Notes: generated by a model from the letters alone, not told the origin. A stretch of DNA of 64,000 nucleotides from Sneathiella aquimaris (GCF_026409565.1 NZ_CP112881.1:2921501-2985500); one strand, 5' to 3'. Positions 25,100 to 34,653 are shown, counted from the first letter of the stretch. A program made the numbers and translations.

Positions 25100-27255
25100 G
25101 TTACCGGCAATGAAAGAATGGTTTCACCTCTAAGGAGAGACATCGCATTTGTGATGGCCGCAGCCCCGGAAACAATTGCTGTCTCTCCGGCTCCTGTCGG
25201 TGGTTCATTCGACTTGATCAGATCAATTGTCATTGCCGGTGCCTCCTCGTAACTGGCCCAAGTGTAACTATCAAAATTGACAGATGAAACTGAATTTCCA
25301 TCTCTGCCGGCGTCTTCATGCAAGACGGACCCCAGACACCACATTAAATTGCCCTCGACCTGTGCTACAACCTGATCCGGATTAACGACAATACCACAGT
25401 CATGAACAGACCAGAGCTGGACAACCGAAAGCTCACCACTTTCTCGTTTGCGTACTTTTGCGACAGTTGCAGAATACGACATATCTTTGTAGATACCGCA
25501 CGCAACGCCATAGGCCGTATCTTCACTCTCAGATCGGTTATTCCAGCTGGACAAAGCTGCAGCCCGTTGCAATACCTTCTGCAATCGCAGGTGCCTTCCA
25601 GACAGTTGATCCATCCTGAATGCCAAAGGGTCCTTGCCCGCCAGAACGGCCAGACGATCCAACGCTGTTTCAATCGCCCAACAATTTGGCATGGCCCCTA
25701 AACCTCGCCACGGACCGGTGTCTATCGGCAATCGAACATCTTCGAATTCGATCATCTGATTTGGAACATCATAAGGCAGGAGCGCGCCCCGCGCGGCTCC
25801 TTTATCGGCAATCAGGCTGGTCACAGACTGCATCCAGTCTGGCAGGAAAGCGGAACTGAAAATAACATGACCAGACTTGAATGCATGCCACCAGCTTTCA
25901 ATCCGCCCCTGATCGTTGAGCGTTGCCCGAATTCGATGCTGCGAAGGTGGCCGGAAATATGTTTTTCGAAACTCATCCTCGCGTGTCCATTGAAGTTTAA
26001 CCGGCTTATTTACGTGTTTCGCCAAACGCGCGGCGTCCAATTCGATACCGCTGAAAACCTTTCCACCAAATCCGCCGCCGATCCGCTGATTATGAATAAT
26101 GATTTGATCTTCGCTGAGGTCAAAAAAATCGGCGATTTGGCGATGAGCAATCGTTACATCCTGAGATCCCGTCCAAATTTCGAGTTGCGGATGTTTACTC
26201 TGTTGATAACGCGCAATGGCTGTTCTTGGCTCCATCGCAGCATGGGCGGCCAATGGTACGGTCAGCGTTATATCAAGTTGGGGCTTACCCTTCCCTATGT
26301 CACCCTGATGCGCCAGCACATGTTCTAGAGATCCCGGTTCTGTGTGACCAGATAACGACAAACCGTCGTTCTGCACGGGCTGGGCAGGCAAATCCCAACT
26401 CGCCGTTCTCAGATATTCCGCGTGAACCCTTTCAAGACTGTTTCGGTTTGTAGCGACGACAGCCAACAAACCGTCCTCCTGCACAAAATCAACATACCCC
26501 GGGATGTCCGGCGCTTTATTCTCCGCAATGGAGGCCAAGCCCCCGTTCGAATTCGGGGATGTTAAAAGGCGGGCATAGACCATATCCGATAAATTGATAT
26601 CATCGACAAACATAGGTTGAGACGCCGTCACCAATGACTTTATGAGAGGCGTCGGTGTTGCCTGACCTATGAACCGCCCTGTTCGCCCGGCTTTGAAAGA
26701 AACCGGCTTTGCCTGACCAATTAGATCTTCACTCAGCAATAACGGCTCTGCCAGCAACTCAGCCAATGGAATTGATTGTTTGTCTGGCAACTTGAACGTT
26801 GCACCATGAATAACACCTTCGTCACCCGATCTGCCCAGTTTGGCGTCAGCGCGCCCAACAAGCTCCTTCCGAATGGCCGCAGCAGCAGCCGCGATCACTG
26901 GCCCGAACGAAAGAATTGATTCAGACCCCACGGTCGCCTTTACTGCGTTAAAACGATCGGTTCGCGGATGAATATACCGAACTTGATGGAGGTCAATTCG
27001 AATTTCTTCAGCAATAATCTGTTGGATTCCAATGGAAATACCCTGCCCCATCTCCGCGCGCGGGCTTACAAATTCCACGGTGCCATCTGGCAATAAGGCG
27101 ATCCATAACCTTGCCTCTTCCGCAGTTGGATCATTCCTATGCGGTAGCGGCGGAAACGCACATCCGTTCAGGCAGGTTGCAGAGATACCGGCGGTAGACC
27201 AGCCGAGTAGCTTTAAGAACTCTCTTCGGGACGCCTTGGAGAGGTTGGATGTCAT
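25096..27255 (-). CDS. Molybdenum hydroxylase large subunit (isoquinoline 1-oxidoreductase beta-like), Tat-exported
   Basis: 719 residues from the preferred start. A twin-arginine signal (SRREFLKLLGW, then a hydrophobic stretch) begins the protein, followed by the aldehyde oxidase/xanthine dehydrogenase molybdopterin-binding domain in the IorB-like arrangement. Visible motifs include GGGFGGK (cofactor region) and, near the C-terminus, GAGET, whose Glu is the catalytic base of the family. The start at 27255 is chosen because GGGAGGT precedes it, the Tat motif follows, and it overlaps the small-subunit stop by ATGA; a longer frame to 27432 would run inside the upstream gene. Likely a periplasmic oxidase of an aldehyde or N-heterocycle. 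Confidence 0.93.
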   Translation of the reverse strand: MTSNLSKASRREFLKLLGWSTAGISATCLNGCAFPPLPHRNDPTAEEARLWIALLPDGTVEFVSPRAEMGQGISIGIQQIIAEEIRIDLHQVRYIHPRTDRFNAVKATVGSESILSFGPVIAAAAAAIRKELVGRADAKLGRSGDEGVIHGATFKLPDKQSIPLAELLAEPLLLSEDLIGQAKPVSFKAGRTGRFIGQATPTPLIKSLVTASQPMFVDDINLSDMVYARLLTSPNSNGGLASIAENKAPDIPGYVDFVQEDGLLAVVATNRNSLERVHAEYLRTASWDLPAQPVQNDGLSLSGHTEPGSLEHVLAHQGDIGKGKPQLDITLTVPLAAHAAMEPRTAIARYQQSKHPQLEIWTGSQDVTIAHRQIADFFDLSEDQIIIHNQRIGGGFGGKVFSGIELDAARLAKHVNKPVKLQWTREDEFRKTYFRPPSQHRIRATLNDQGRIESWWHAFKSGHVIFSSAFLPDWMQSVTSLIADKGAARGALLPYDVPNQMIEFEDVRLPIDTGPWRGLGAMPNCWAIETALDRLAVLAGKDPLAFRMDQLSGRHLRLQKVLQRAAALSSWNNRSESEDTAYGVACGIYKDMSYSATVAKVRKRESGELSVVQLWSVHDCGIVVNPDQVVAQVEGNLMWCLGSVLHEDAGRDGNSVSSVNFDSYTWASYEEAPAMTIDLIKSNEPPTGAGETAIVSGAAAITNAMSLLRGETILSLPVT

Positions 27256-27719
27256 TTTGTACCTCCCATTTTTAACTGAGCCTGCCGAAGGGCCTTTCTT
27301 ATGCGCGGCTGGGTTCCACACCGGCACCGGACCCCACTCATTTGCTCTGTGATTTCTGCCTCTGTCAACGGTGGGGTTGATGCCAGTAACGCCGCGCCGG
27401 TCATAATCTGACCATTTTGGCAATATCCGCATTGCGGAACATTTTCCTTTATCCAGGCTTCCTGAACCGGGTGCAGATCATCAAGAGTGGCCAACCCCTC
27501 CAATGTGACCAGATCACTGTTTTCGATGTCAGATACTGTTAGGGAGCAGGATCGTTCCACATTGCCGTCCACATGGACACAGCACGCACCGCAAACACCA
27601 ATCCCACACCCGAATTTTGGACCTGTAAGCTTAAAATGATCTCGCAAGACCCATAGCAACCGATAATCTGACCAGTCATTTGGCACTGTGACAACGGTTC
27701 CGTTTAGATTGAAATTCAT
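27252..27719 (-). CDS. Molybdenum hydroxylase small subunit, (2Fe-2S)-binding
   Basis: 155-residue electron-transfer subunit with both iron-sulfur clusters of the xanthine oxidase family: the plant-ferredoxin type motif CGIGVCGACC plus a following Cys, and CGYCQNGQIM with CRCGTQPRI in the four-helix domain. It lacks a signal peptide, so it is presumably co-exported with the Tat-bearing large subunit. First gene of the three-gene operon; its stop overlaps the next start (ATGA). An inverted repeat lies about 40 bases upstream of its ATG. Confidence 0.95.
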   Translation of the reverse strand: MNFNLNGTVVTVPNDWSDYRLLWVLRDHFKLTGPKFGCGIGVCGACCVHVDGNVERSCSLTVSDIENSDLVTLEGLATLDDLHPVQEAWIKENVPQCGYCQNGQIMTGAALLASTPPLTEAEITEQMSGVRCRCGTQPRIRKALRQAQLKMGGTK

Positions 27720-27760
27720 CGCGCACCCTCCTTGAATAAACAGAAGGTACCCAATTCACA

Positions 27761-27775
27761 TTCAATTTGATTGAA
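27761..27775. promoter_or_regulatory. Inverted repeat TTCAA-N5-TTGAA upstream of the molybdenum hydroxylase operon
   Basis: A perfect 5-5-5 dyad centred 49 bases upstream of the small-subunit ATG, in a 112-base gap that also separates the operon from the polyamine genes. It is a candidate operator. AraC proteins more often use direct repeats, so the cognate factor is not certain. Confidence 0.35.
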
Positions 27776-27831
27776 CGATTACGCCAAAAAATCAGCTTCG
27801 TTTCAGGCGATATCTGGCTTCCGAAACGTAG

Positions 27832-28734
27832 CTATTTAGCAAGCGCGTAATTCAAGATCTTATAAGCGAGTTTCGCAGCGAGAAAGTTTGGCGCAGAGAA
27901 ATTCGGAATGGGTGCCAATTCATTGATGTCAGCACCGACAATTGTTCCCATACCAGAAGCAGCCCGAATAATATTAATCGCCTCCGACCAAAAGAAACCA
28001 CCGGGCTCCGGGGTGCCGGTTGCAGGCATCAGGGAGCTGTCAAAACCATCCAGATCAAAGGTAAGATAGATGGGCCGGCCTTTTAAAGGTGAAACAATCT
28101 CATCAATATTCCAGCTTTCACGATCTTTTCCCCAGTGAACTGTAATACGATGGCTGTTGGCCTCCAGAAACGGGATCTCTTCTGCAGAAATATTTCGAAT
28201 GCCGACAGACACAATTGAAACCGTAGGATGATCCAGTACCCGGCGAATGGCTGCCGCATGCGAAAAATGTTCACCCTCATAACCATCTCGAAGATCAGCA
28301 TGTGCATCAAAATGCAGGATGATCAAGTCATCAAACTTCTTTAGAAACGGCCTTATTGCTCCTGGAGTGATGGAATGCTCCCCACCAAAAACCAGCGGAA
28401 ATTTCCCGGTCTCTAAAATCGCATGTGTAATGTTTTCAAGCCGGGTCAAAGCCGCCGCTATATTTCCGCTTTCTACGGGCTGATTTTCCAACGTTGTCAG
28501 CCCGTATTTCCGAAAAGGCTCGCACCAGAATTCCTCGTCAAACAGCTCAACCTGATGACTTGCTTCAATCATAGCGGCAGGCCCCTTGGAAGTACCCCCA
28601 CCATAACTGACAGATGCCTCCAGGCCAAAGGGAACGATCACAGCCTTTGCATCAGATACGGCATGACTGTCTGATTCTGGCAGCCCCAGAAATCCATCTT
28701 CTGAGGGCATAAACGCAAGGTCTGTGATCGACAT
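27832..28734 (-). CDS. speB: Agmatinase / ureohydrolase family protein
   Basis: 300 residues of the arginase superfamily. The binuclear manganese motifs are intact: GGEHSITPG, HFDAHADLRDGY and FDLDGFDSSLMPATGTPEPGG-type (the metal aspartates of the last motif are at DLD). The length and GxGTPEPGG signature fit agmatinase, which makes putrescine and urea from agmatine, but guanidinobutyrase or another ureohydrolase cannot be excluded. It is the third gene of a polyamine operon, five bases after the deoxyhypusine-synthase-like gene. Confidence 0.88.
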   Translation of the reverse strand: MSITDLAFMPSEDGFLGLPESDSHAVSDAKAVIVPFGLEASVSYGGGTSKGPAAMIEASHQVELFDEEFWCEPFRKYGLTTLENQPVESGNIAAALTRLENITHAILETGKFPLVFGGEHSITPGAIRPFLKKFDDLIILHFDAHADLRDGYEGEHFSHAAAIRRVLDHPTVSIVSVGIRNISAEEIPFLEANSHRITVHWGKDRESWNIDEIVSPLKGRPIYLTFDLDGFDSSLMPATGTPEPGGFFWSEAINIIRAASGMGTIVGADINELAPIPNFSAPNFLAAKLAYKILNYALAK

Positions 28735-28739
28735 AAGAG

Positions 28740-29768
28740 TTACTTTTCGAAAAGTTTTGCAAAATTCCGACGCGGTCGATCTTTACCGCCGCCATCATGG
28801 TAAACAGAGGAGGCAAGCAAAGGAACAACCGTTGTCGCTTCAGCATACACCATCTGCTCCAGGGCCGTATCAACCTTACCCCAACTGGATGCCTCTTTTA
28901 AAGTAGAAGACGAACAGGCACCATCACGCACATCAGCAACAGTAATCTGCACTGCGTATTTATGCATATCAACTTCTTTACCCAGAATTTCCGCGCAAAC
29001 GACGGTGTCTTGGACAAAGTTTTTAGGAACACCGCCGCCAATCATCAACAGCCCGGATGTACCCGCCGCCATTTTGATTTCCGTAAGCTCCCTAAAATCC
29101 GCAACGCTATCGATGCTCATATAATTGCCGGGATTCTCCACCTGGTGTTTCACAAGACCGAAGCCCGCGGAACAATCGGAGAAAGCAGGCACAAAAATCG
29201 GCACATTATGGTCATAGCAGGTTTCGATGAGGCTCTCTTTCTTGACAGCGTTCTCCTTCAACCAGCGCCCCATTTCCCAGATAAATTCCCGGGAAGAATA
29301 GGGACGCCGCTCTAAACTGTCTGCAATGACTTTTGTTGCTTCATCGCAGGCCTGAAGCTGTTCTTCATCAATATAGGTATCGTAAATTCGATCAATGTAG
29401 AGATCTCGTAATTGGGTATCATCCGCAAACGGGTCGCCTTGATAATGCTTGAACCCAAGAGCCTCAAAAAAGTCCATATCAACGATGGACGCGCCGGTCG
29501 ATACAATGGCATCAACCATGCCAAATTTCACCAGATCCCTATATACGTCCATGCACCCGCCAGCAGAGGTCGACCCTGCAAGGGTCAAAATGACGGCACA
29601 ATCCGGATCCTTCACCGCCATTTCAAAAATCCGTGTCGCACGCGCCAGATCCCGGGATGAAAAAGACATATTTTCCATGGCCCGCACAATGGGACGGGCG
29701 TCAAAACTCGTGATATCGATATGCTCGACGGGCTTGATCAATAAATCAGATTTTTTTGTCATACTCAT
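28740..29768 (-). CDS. Deoxyhypusine synthase-like enzyme (probable polyamine aminobutyltransferase)
   Basis: 342 residues of the deoxyhypusine synthase family, whose eukaryotic and archaeal members transfer the aminobutyl group of spermidine to eIF5A. The NAD-binding fold and GGGVPKNF are present and the lysine that forms the imine intermediate is conserved in SWGK (K298). Bacteria lack eIF5A, and bacterial homologues have been associated with homospermidine-type synthesis. The start at 29768 follows AAGGAAC; a second ATG is two codons in. It sits between an ornithine-type decarboxylase (7-base gap) and an agmatinase-family gene (5-base gap), which supports a polyamine substrate. Confidence 0.88.
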   Translation of the reverse strand: MSMTKKSDLLIKPVEHIDITSFDARPIVRAMENMSFSSRDLARATRIFEMAVKDPDCAVILTLAGSTSAGGCMDVYRDLVKFGMVDAIVSTGASIVDMDFFEALGFKHYQGDPFADDTQLRDLYIDRIYDTYIDEEQLQACDEATKVIADSLERRPYSSREFIWEMGRWLKENAVKKESLIETCYDHNVPIFVPAFSDCSAGFGLVKHQVENPGNYMSIDSVADFRELTEIKMAAGTSGLLMIGGGVPKNFVQDTVVCAEILGKEVDMHKYAVQITVADVRDGACSSSTLKEASSWGKVDTALEQMVYAEATTVVPLLASSVYHDGGGKDRPRRNFAKLFEK

Positions 29769-29775
29769 GCGTTCC

Positions 29776-31032
29776 TTAATCGATCGCAACAACTGTTTCT
29801 GAATAAAACCCGTTAAACTGGGTCTGCATGGCGTAACCGTACGCGCCCAGATTCTGAAACAGGATCCAGTCTCCTTCGTTGATGGTTGCATCCAGCTGGA
29901 AAGGTCCGCGCATCACATCAAGGCTATCACAAGTCGGGCCATACAATTGAAAATTAGCGCCGGGGCCCGCCTTTAAAGCACCTTCGCTTGAATAGACTTC
30001 CAAAGGATAGGGCCATTTGGAAATGCCAGCATCGAACAAAGAGCCATAGGTCCCATCGTTTAAATAAAGCGATTTCCCTTTTCTAAGTTCCACCCGGACA
30101 GCCACACTGCCGGCTTCCGCAATAAGGGCTCTACCCGGCTCACAAATAATATCAACATCCGCCAGACCTGCTGACTGGATAGCAGTGTCAATCGCATCAA
30201 AGTAGGATGTGAGTGGCTGCACGTCCATGCCCGGATAATAGACAGGAAATCCACCCCCTACATCAAGCCGATCAATAGGGATACCTGAGGAGGAAAGCAT
30301 CGCCGCAATCTGATGAATGGACCTGCCATAATCCTGAGGGTCCATACACTGCGATCCGACATGAAAAGTGACGCCAATTCTTGATGCATGCAAAGAGGCC
30401 CTTTGCAGCAATAAAGGGGCTTCATGAATGGACGCACCAAATTTACCGTTGAGCGGATGGACGGCTGTTTTCTGTTCAACCTGAACCCGCAAATACAAAT
30501 GAAGCCCTTCCACCTGAGCGGTTTCGATTTCAATTTTCTTCAGCTCTTCCAGACCATCAAAAGCAAAATGCCGAACACCCATTGCACAGGCTTCACGAAT
30601 GGCACGGCGGCTTTTCACCGGATGCATAAAATACAGCGTTGCTTCTGGAAAAAGACCAAGAACATATTTCACTTCCCGAAGGGAGGCGACTTCAAAATCA
30701 CGAATGCCTTCATCCCACAATAATTTCAGAACAGCCATATGCGGGTTGGATTTAACCGCATACATGCTTTTTCCTTTAAAGTGGTCCCTGAAAAGAGATG
30801 CCTGCATCCTGACTTTTTCGCGGGAAAGAAGATGCAACGCGTCCTCGCATTCTTCTGTGACAATCGCATCAGAAGGGCTTCTATAAACGCGCAGATCAGT
30901 CAACGCGCAGAGATCGGATGCACGGTGAAGAGAATTCTCAAAAGCAACAAACTTTGGTTGTGACGGTCGGACCATGTCAGCAAACCCCTCAATCAATCCA
31001 GCCGAATAATTCGGCAAACCAAAAAAGGACAT
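29776..31032 (-). CDS. Type III PLP-dependent ornithine/diamino acid decarboxylase
   Basis: 418-residue alanine-racemase-fold decarboxylase. The PLP lysine is in YAVKSNPH (K94), the phosphate-binding region in GGGFP, EPGRAL follows, and the catalytic cysteine is in GPTCDSLD (C368), as in eukaryotic-type ornithine decarboxylase. It probably makes putrescine from ornithine; lysine or mixed specificity is possible in this family. First gene of the three-gene polyamine operon. Upstream (31033-31160) is a 128-base gap with no gene. Confidence 0.9.
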   Translation of the reverse strand: MSFFGLPNYSAGLIEGFADMVRPSQPKFVAFENSLHRASDLCALTDLRVYRSPSDAIVTEECEDALHLLSREKVRMQASLFRDHFKGKSMYAVKSNPHMAVLKLLWDEGIRDFEVASLREVKYVLGLFPEATLYFMHPVKSRRAIREACAMGVRHFAFDGLEELKKIEIETAQVEGLHLYLRVQVEQKTAVHPLNGKFGASIHEAPLLLQRASLHASRIGVTFHVGSQCMDPQDYGRSIHQIAAMLSSSGIPIDRLDVGGGFPVYYPGMDVQPLTSYFDAIDTAIQSAGLADVDIICEPGRALIAEAGSVAVRVELRKGKSLYLNDGTYGSLFDAGISKWPYPLEVYSSEGALKAGPGANFQLYGPTCDSLDVMRGPFQLDATINEGDWILFQNLGAYGYAMQTQFNGFYSETVVAID

Positions 31033-31160
31033 TTGCGTCGTTGCCCGTACAATATCTCAAAAATTGAGGAACGCGTCGTGGCACGTGCGCTTAAACGTCG
31101 AGGCACTTCTGCATTTAAACAAATTCAAAAGCAAGCGGTTTTTTACCGGATCAGTTGTCT

Positions 31161-33065
31161 CTAGTCAGACAACAGGATGACAGGGGAATTGACAAGTCTT
31201 TTGTAAGGCAAGCGAATTTCAACACGAGTGCCTTCATTTTCCCGGCTTTTTAATTTCAGATCGCCATCATGCATTTCAATGATGGATTTTGAAAGGGGCA
31301 GGCCAAGGCCCGTTCCTTCAATAGAGCTGGACGTCGAAAATGATGTCCGAACAAAAGGTCGCATTACAGAATTAATCTCTGATTCTTCTATTCCATGACC
31401 ATTGTCTTCGACAATAATACTGAAGTAATCCTCGCGATCAGCCGAAACCGAAATCTTTACATACCCATTTTCAGGCGTGAATTTTACCGCATTACTCAGC
31501 AGATTAATCATGACCTGCTTCATTTTTCTCTTATCCGCCAGAATGCGGTAATTGGTTTGCTCGCAGACGTCAATTTGGATTGATTTTTCTCGGGCCTTTG
31601 TTTTCAGCATGACCACAGTCCAGTCAATAATTTCGGCCAAAGAAAATTCTTCTTCATCCAGTTTCTGTTCTCCCGCTTCCAGACGGGAAAAATCAAGAAT
31701 ATCATTGATCAGCGACAAAAGATGCTGTCCGGACGATAAAATATTTTCAGAATATTCATGGTATTTCGCGTGGTGGATCGGACCAAATATTTCCTTTGCG
31801 ATTACTTCGGCAAAGCCAATGATGGCATTTAACGGCGTCCGCAGTTCATGGCTCATATTGGCAAGGAACAATGACTTGGCTTTTGTGCCTTCCTCCGCTT
31901 GCAATTTCGCATCTATCAGTTCAAGTTCTGCGAAATGTTCCTGCGTTATGTCCTGCAAGGTCCCCCCCAGCAAAACGGGCTTTCCGCTTTTATCAAAATG
32001 TAACCGTCCAATTTCCCGAACATAGATCATTGTCCCGTTCGGACGCACCATCCGATATTCAATTTGATAATCATCATGATTTTCAATTGCCCATTTGACA
32101 ACGGAATCCATGCGCTCCAGATCATCCGGGTGGACCCTGCTGCGATAACTTTCCGCCGCCGGCTTTATGTCTTCCGGATCGTATCCCATAATCCGTGATG
32201 TTTCTCGCGACCAGTCATAGAAATCGCCGTCCAACTCGTGAATCCAGTTTCCAATATGGGCAACGGACTGGGCTTCTTCGAAACGCTCGTTCAAGTGTTG
32301 AAGTGCTTTTTCCCGCTCTCTGAGTTCCGTAATGTCCGTCCGAATTGCAACAGTACCGCCAGAGACAGTCTTGAATTCTGACAGCCTGTAAATCCGTCCG
32401 CCTTCGAAAATCTGTTCTTTTGGTTCAGACGGATTTCGATGCTCATGAAGTCGCGCCTGCACCCATTGTTCGGCCGCGTCAAGATCAACAAAATAATTAG
32501 ACTGTGCGGCTTGATGACGGATAAGCTCTTCGAAATGCACACCGGGTGCCAGAATATCCTCAACAGAAGAAAAAAGTTCTACATAACGCTTGTTAAAGGC
32601 GACAACCCGATCATCAACATCAAAAATAATGAACGCATCCGAGATGGATTCCAGTGCCTCCACTAGAACCTTTTCTGCTTTTTCGGCGCGCGATTTGGCG
32701 ATTTGCAAATCCGCGGTTTGGGCCAGAAGTTTTCGCTGCGTAACCTCCTGGCTTCCCACTTCCGCATTTAGGGACGCTATTGCAGGCAGAAAAGCCGAGA
32801 TACCAAAGGAAATGAAAATCAACCCCGGCAGATACCCGAAGATCCGCCAGATTTCGATAAATTCCTCACCGGAAAGACTGACAGGCGCTGCGAAATTGGG
32901 TCCAACAAAAAGAAAATCGAAAAAAGACGTAAAACTCACCAATCCCAAGCCGATGGTCAACAAACTATGGCCAATTTTTACCCGCGAAAACTTGCTTCGC
33001 TGAACTATAAAATAGGCAAAGGAAAGGAATAAGCACAAAAACAGTACAAGTTCGCCAAACACCAT
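31161..33065 (-). CDS. PAS-domain hybrid-free sensor histidine kinase
   Basis: 634 residues. Three N-terminal hydrophobic helices (about 2-22, 35-60 and 85-110) are followed by a coiled linker, two PAS domains (about 130-245 and 265-375, the second ending in a PAC-like TLQDITQE), the dimerisation/phosphoacceptor domain with SHELRTPLNAIIGF, and a HATPase domain with N-box LLSNAVKF, G1 DNGHGI and G2 GTGLGLPLSKS. No receiver domain and no response regulator are adjacent, so it is an orphan kinase; the input is unknown. ATG at 33065 is preceded directly by an in-frame GTG. Confidence 0.92.
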   Translation of the reverse strand: MVFGELVLFLCLFLSFAYFIVQRSKFSRVKIGHSLLTIGLGLVSFTSFFDFLFVGPNFAAPVSLSGEEFIEIWRIFGYLPGLIFISFGISAFLPAIASLNAEVGSQEVTQRKLLAQTADLQIAKSRAEKAEKVLVEALESISDAFIIFDVDDRVVAFNKRYVELFSSVEDILAPGVHFEELIRHQAAQSNYFVDLDAAEQWVQARLHEHRNPSEPKEQIFEGGRIYRLSEFKTVSGGTVAIRTDITELREREKALQHLNERFEEAQSVAHIGNWIHELDGDFYDWSRETSRIMGYDPEDIKPAAESYRSRVHPDDLERMDSVVKWAIENHDDYQIEYRMVRPNGTMIYVREIGRLHFDKSGKPVLLGGTLQDITQEHFAELELIDAKLQAEEGTKAKSLFLANMSHELRTPLNAIIGFAEVIAKEIFGPIHHAKYHEYSENILSSGQHLLSLINDILDFSRLEAGEQKLDEEEFSLAEIIDWTVVMLKTKAREKSIQIDVCEQTNYRILADKRKMKQVMINLLSNAVKFTPENGYVKISVSADREDYFSIIVEDNGHGIEESEINSVMRPFVRTSFSTSSSIEGTGLGLPLSKSIIEMHDGDLKLKSRENEGTRVEIRLPYKRLVNSPVILLSD

Positions 33066-33323
33066 CACTGTTTTACATATTCCTTATCTGAGCGAGGTCT
33101 AGACCTCGCCGTTATTTTTTTCGACAGTATGACCTGTGAATACCACAGCAGCAATCTAGATATACAAAATATGTTGCTGAGTTGTTAAGAAACAAGTGAA
33201 TTCACCTTTTAGGTTTTTTGCGAAAGGCAAAGAAGGATTGTTGAAAAAATCCTTTTTCACTGCGTATTATTCTGTAAGCTGTGATCCAGCACGATAAAAA
33301 AACGAAAAAGAAAAGGAACGCAG

Positions 33324-33632
33324 ATGCTGAATATTGTTGCCATGATTACCACAAAACCCGGGAAACGCGCCGAAGTCCTGGAAGCTTTTAATGCTAATGT
33401 TCCTGCCGTGTTGGCAGAAAAAGGATGCATCGAATATGCCGCGGTCGTTGATGCCGAAGACATCGGTCCCTTTCAAGCAAAACTGGGCGAAAACTGTTTT
33501 GCTGTTATTGAAAAATGGGAAAGCAAAGAAGCCCTTATGGCTCATGCGGTTTCACCACATATGAAAGAATACGGCAAGAAAACTAAAGACATGGTCGAAG
33601 ATAAGGCCATTCACATCTTGTCAGCAGTCTAA
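33324..33632 (+). CDS. Antibiotic biosynthesis monooxygenase (ABM/YgiN-like) domain protein
   Basis: 102-residue ferredoxin-like alpha/beta protein with the features of the ABM family: IVAMITTKPGKRAE at the start, the central EKGCIEYAAVVD, FAVIEKWESKEALMAH and the C-terminal HILSAV strand. Related proteins such as YgiN are quinol monooxygenases or haem/quinone-interacting small enzymes. AAAAGGA precedes the ATG. It is monocistronic. The 258 bases upstream contain no gene and only a weak AT-rich hairpin. Confidence 0.85.
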   Translation: MLNIVAMITTKPGKRAEVLEAFNANVPAVLAEKGCIEYAAVVDAEDIGPFQAKLGENCFAVIEKWESKEALMAHAVSPHMKEYGKKTKDMVEDKAIHILSAV

Positions 33633-33668
33633 CCAGACCCCCGGGGTATGCAGTGCTCTGGATATCCC

Positions 33669-34586
33669 TTACAAGCATTCCAGTTCGCCGACCTTGAACG
33701 CTTCAAAGCTGGCGATAACATGTTCGCGCACAGCTTGAGCGACCTTGTCAAGGTCTGGGCGCGCACGCAACCGGATCTGATAGACACCGAGATCCTGAAA
33801 CCCTTCTGTCTCAGTTAAACGAACAATTGGCTCATCGATGAAGGATCTCGGGGCGACAGCAACAGCCAGATCCGACTGGATGGCGGCTCTTTGTGCAACC
33901 GTCGAAGAGGTCATATACGCTGATCTGTAGCTTCTGTTCATCCCTTGCAAGGACCGGATCGCCAATGCCCGCCAGACGCATCCCGCTTCCCACATGGCAA
34001 TCGGCAGAGGGTCTTGCAGATGAGCATGCCCCCCTTTCAATCCCACCCATACCAACGGCTCTTCCAATGCAACGATTTCATCTTTATGCATTGGTTGATC
34101 AGGAGAAGCTGTCAATAATATAACATCCACTTCTCGTTCTTCCATTCGCTCAATGAGGCGCTCGGTTGTATCAATAACCACATCTACGGTCACCTGTGGA
34201 TGAGTACAGGCAAATTTCCGCAAAATAACCGGCAACAATCGGCTACCATAGTCATCAGGCGACCCCAGTCGCACAGTCCCTGTCATTTCAGGTTCTAGAA
34301 AACGCGCCAATACTTCATTATTCAACGCCAGTATCTGTTTGGCATAGCCCAGCAACATTTCCCCATCTTCGGTCAATCTCACTGATCGCGCATCTCGCAC
34401 AAATAATGAAGCTCCCAGCGTATCTTCCAGTTTCTTTATCTGCATGGATACTGCAGACGGTGTTCTAAAGACCTGTTTGGCTGCCTTTGAGAAGCTTCCA
34501 ACTTCGGCAATGGCGATGAATGTTTTCAAAAACTCCATATCCAAACTTGACAGCAATTGATCTTTAAAAATTTCGGCTGGTTTCAT
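33669..34586 (-). CDS. LysR family transcriptional regulator
   Basis: 305 residues with an N-terminal winged helix-turn-helix (about residues 16-76; SFSKAAKQVFRTPSAVSMQIKKLE) and a LysR effector domain. GGAGGTG lies before the ATG at 34586; a later ATG (MEFLKTF) would remove a 16-residue extension. It is divergent from a small DUF1127 protein, a pairing seen in other alphaproteobacteria, and two inverted repeats occupy the 115-base gap between them. It probably regulates itself and the DUF1127 gene. Confidence 0.92.
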   Translation of the reverse strand: MKPAEIFKDQLLSSLDMEFLKTFIAIAEVGSFSKAAKQVFRTPSAVSMQIKKLEDTLGASLFVRDARSVRLTEDGEMLLGYAKQILALNNEVLARFLEPEMTGTVRLGSPDDYGSRLLPVILRKFACTHPQVTVDVVIDTTERLIERMEEREVDVILLTASPDQPMHKDEIVALEEPLVWVGLKGGHAHLQDPLPIAMWEAGCVWRALAIRSLQGMNRSYRSAYMTSSTVAQRAAIQSDLAVAVAPRSFIDEPIVRLTETEGFQDLGVYQIRLRARPDLDKVAQAVREHVIASFEAFKVGELECL

Positions 34587-34599
34587 GCAACACCTCCGT

Positions 34600-34653
34600 G
34601 TTCAAAAAAATTGAACGTTACCTTCAAATCTATTCGTTTGATTGAACCATCAA
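34600..34653. promoter_or_regulatory. Two inverted repeats in the LysR / DUF1127 divergent promoter
   Basis: First dyad: GTTCAA (34600-34605) and TTGAAC (34611-34616) around five A residues. Second: TTGAT (34638-34642) and ATCAA (34649-34653) around six bases. The first has the same 6-5-6 geometry as the dyad beside the LysR gene at 11.8 kb. It lies directly upstream of the lysR ATG, as expected for an autoregulatory LysR site; the second lies nearer the DUF1127 promoter. Confidence 0.5.

Noticed and set aside
33233-33257. AAGGATT / AATCCTT hairpin with T-run
   Set aside because: It is AT-rich with an 8-base loop and no gene on the same strand ends nearby; it lies upstream of the ABM-family gene.
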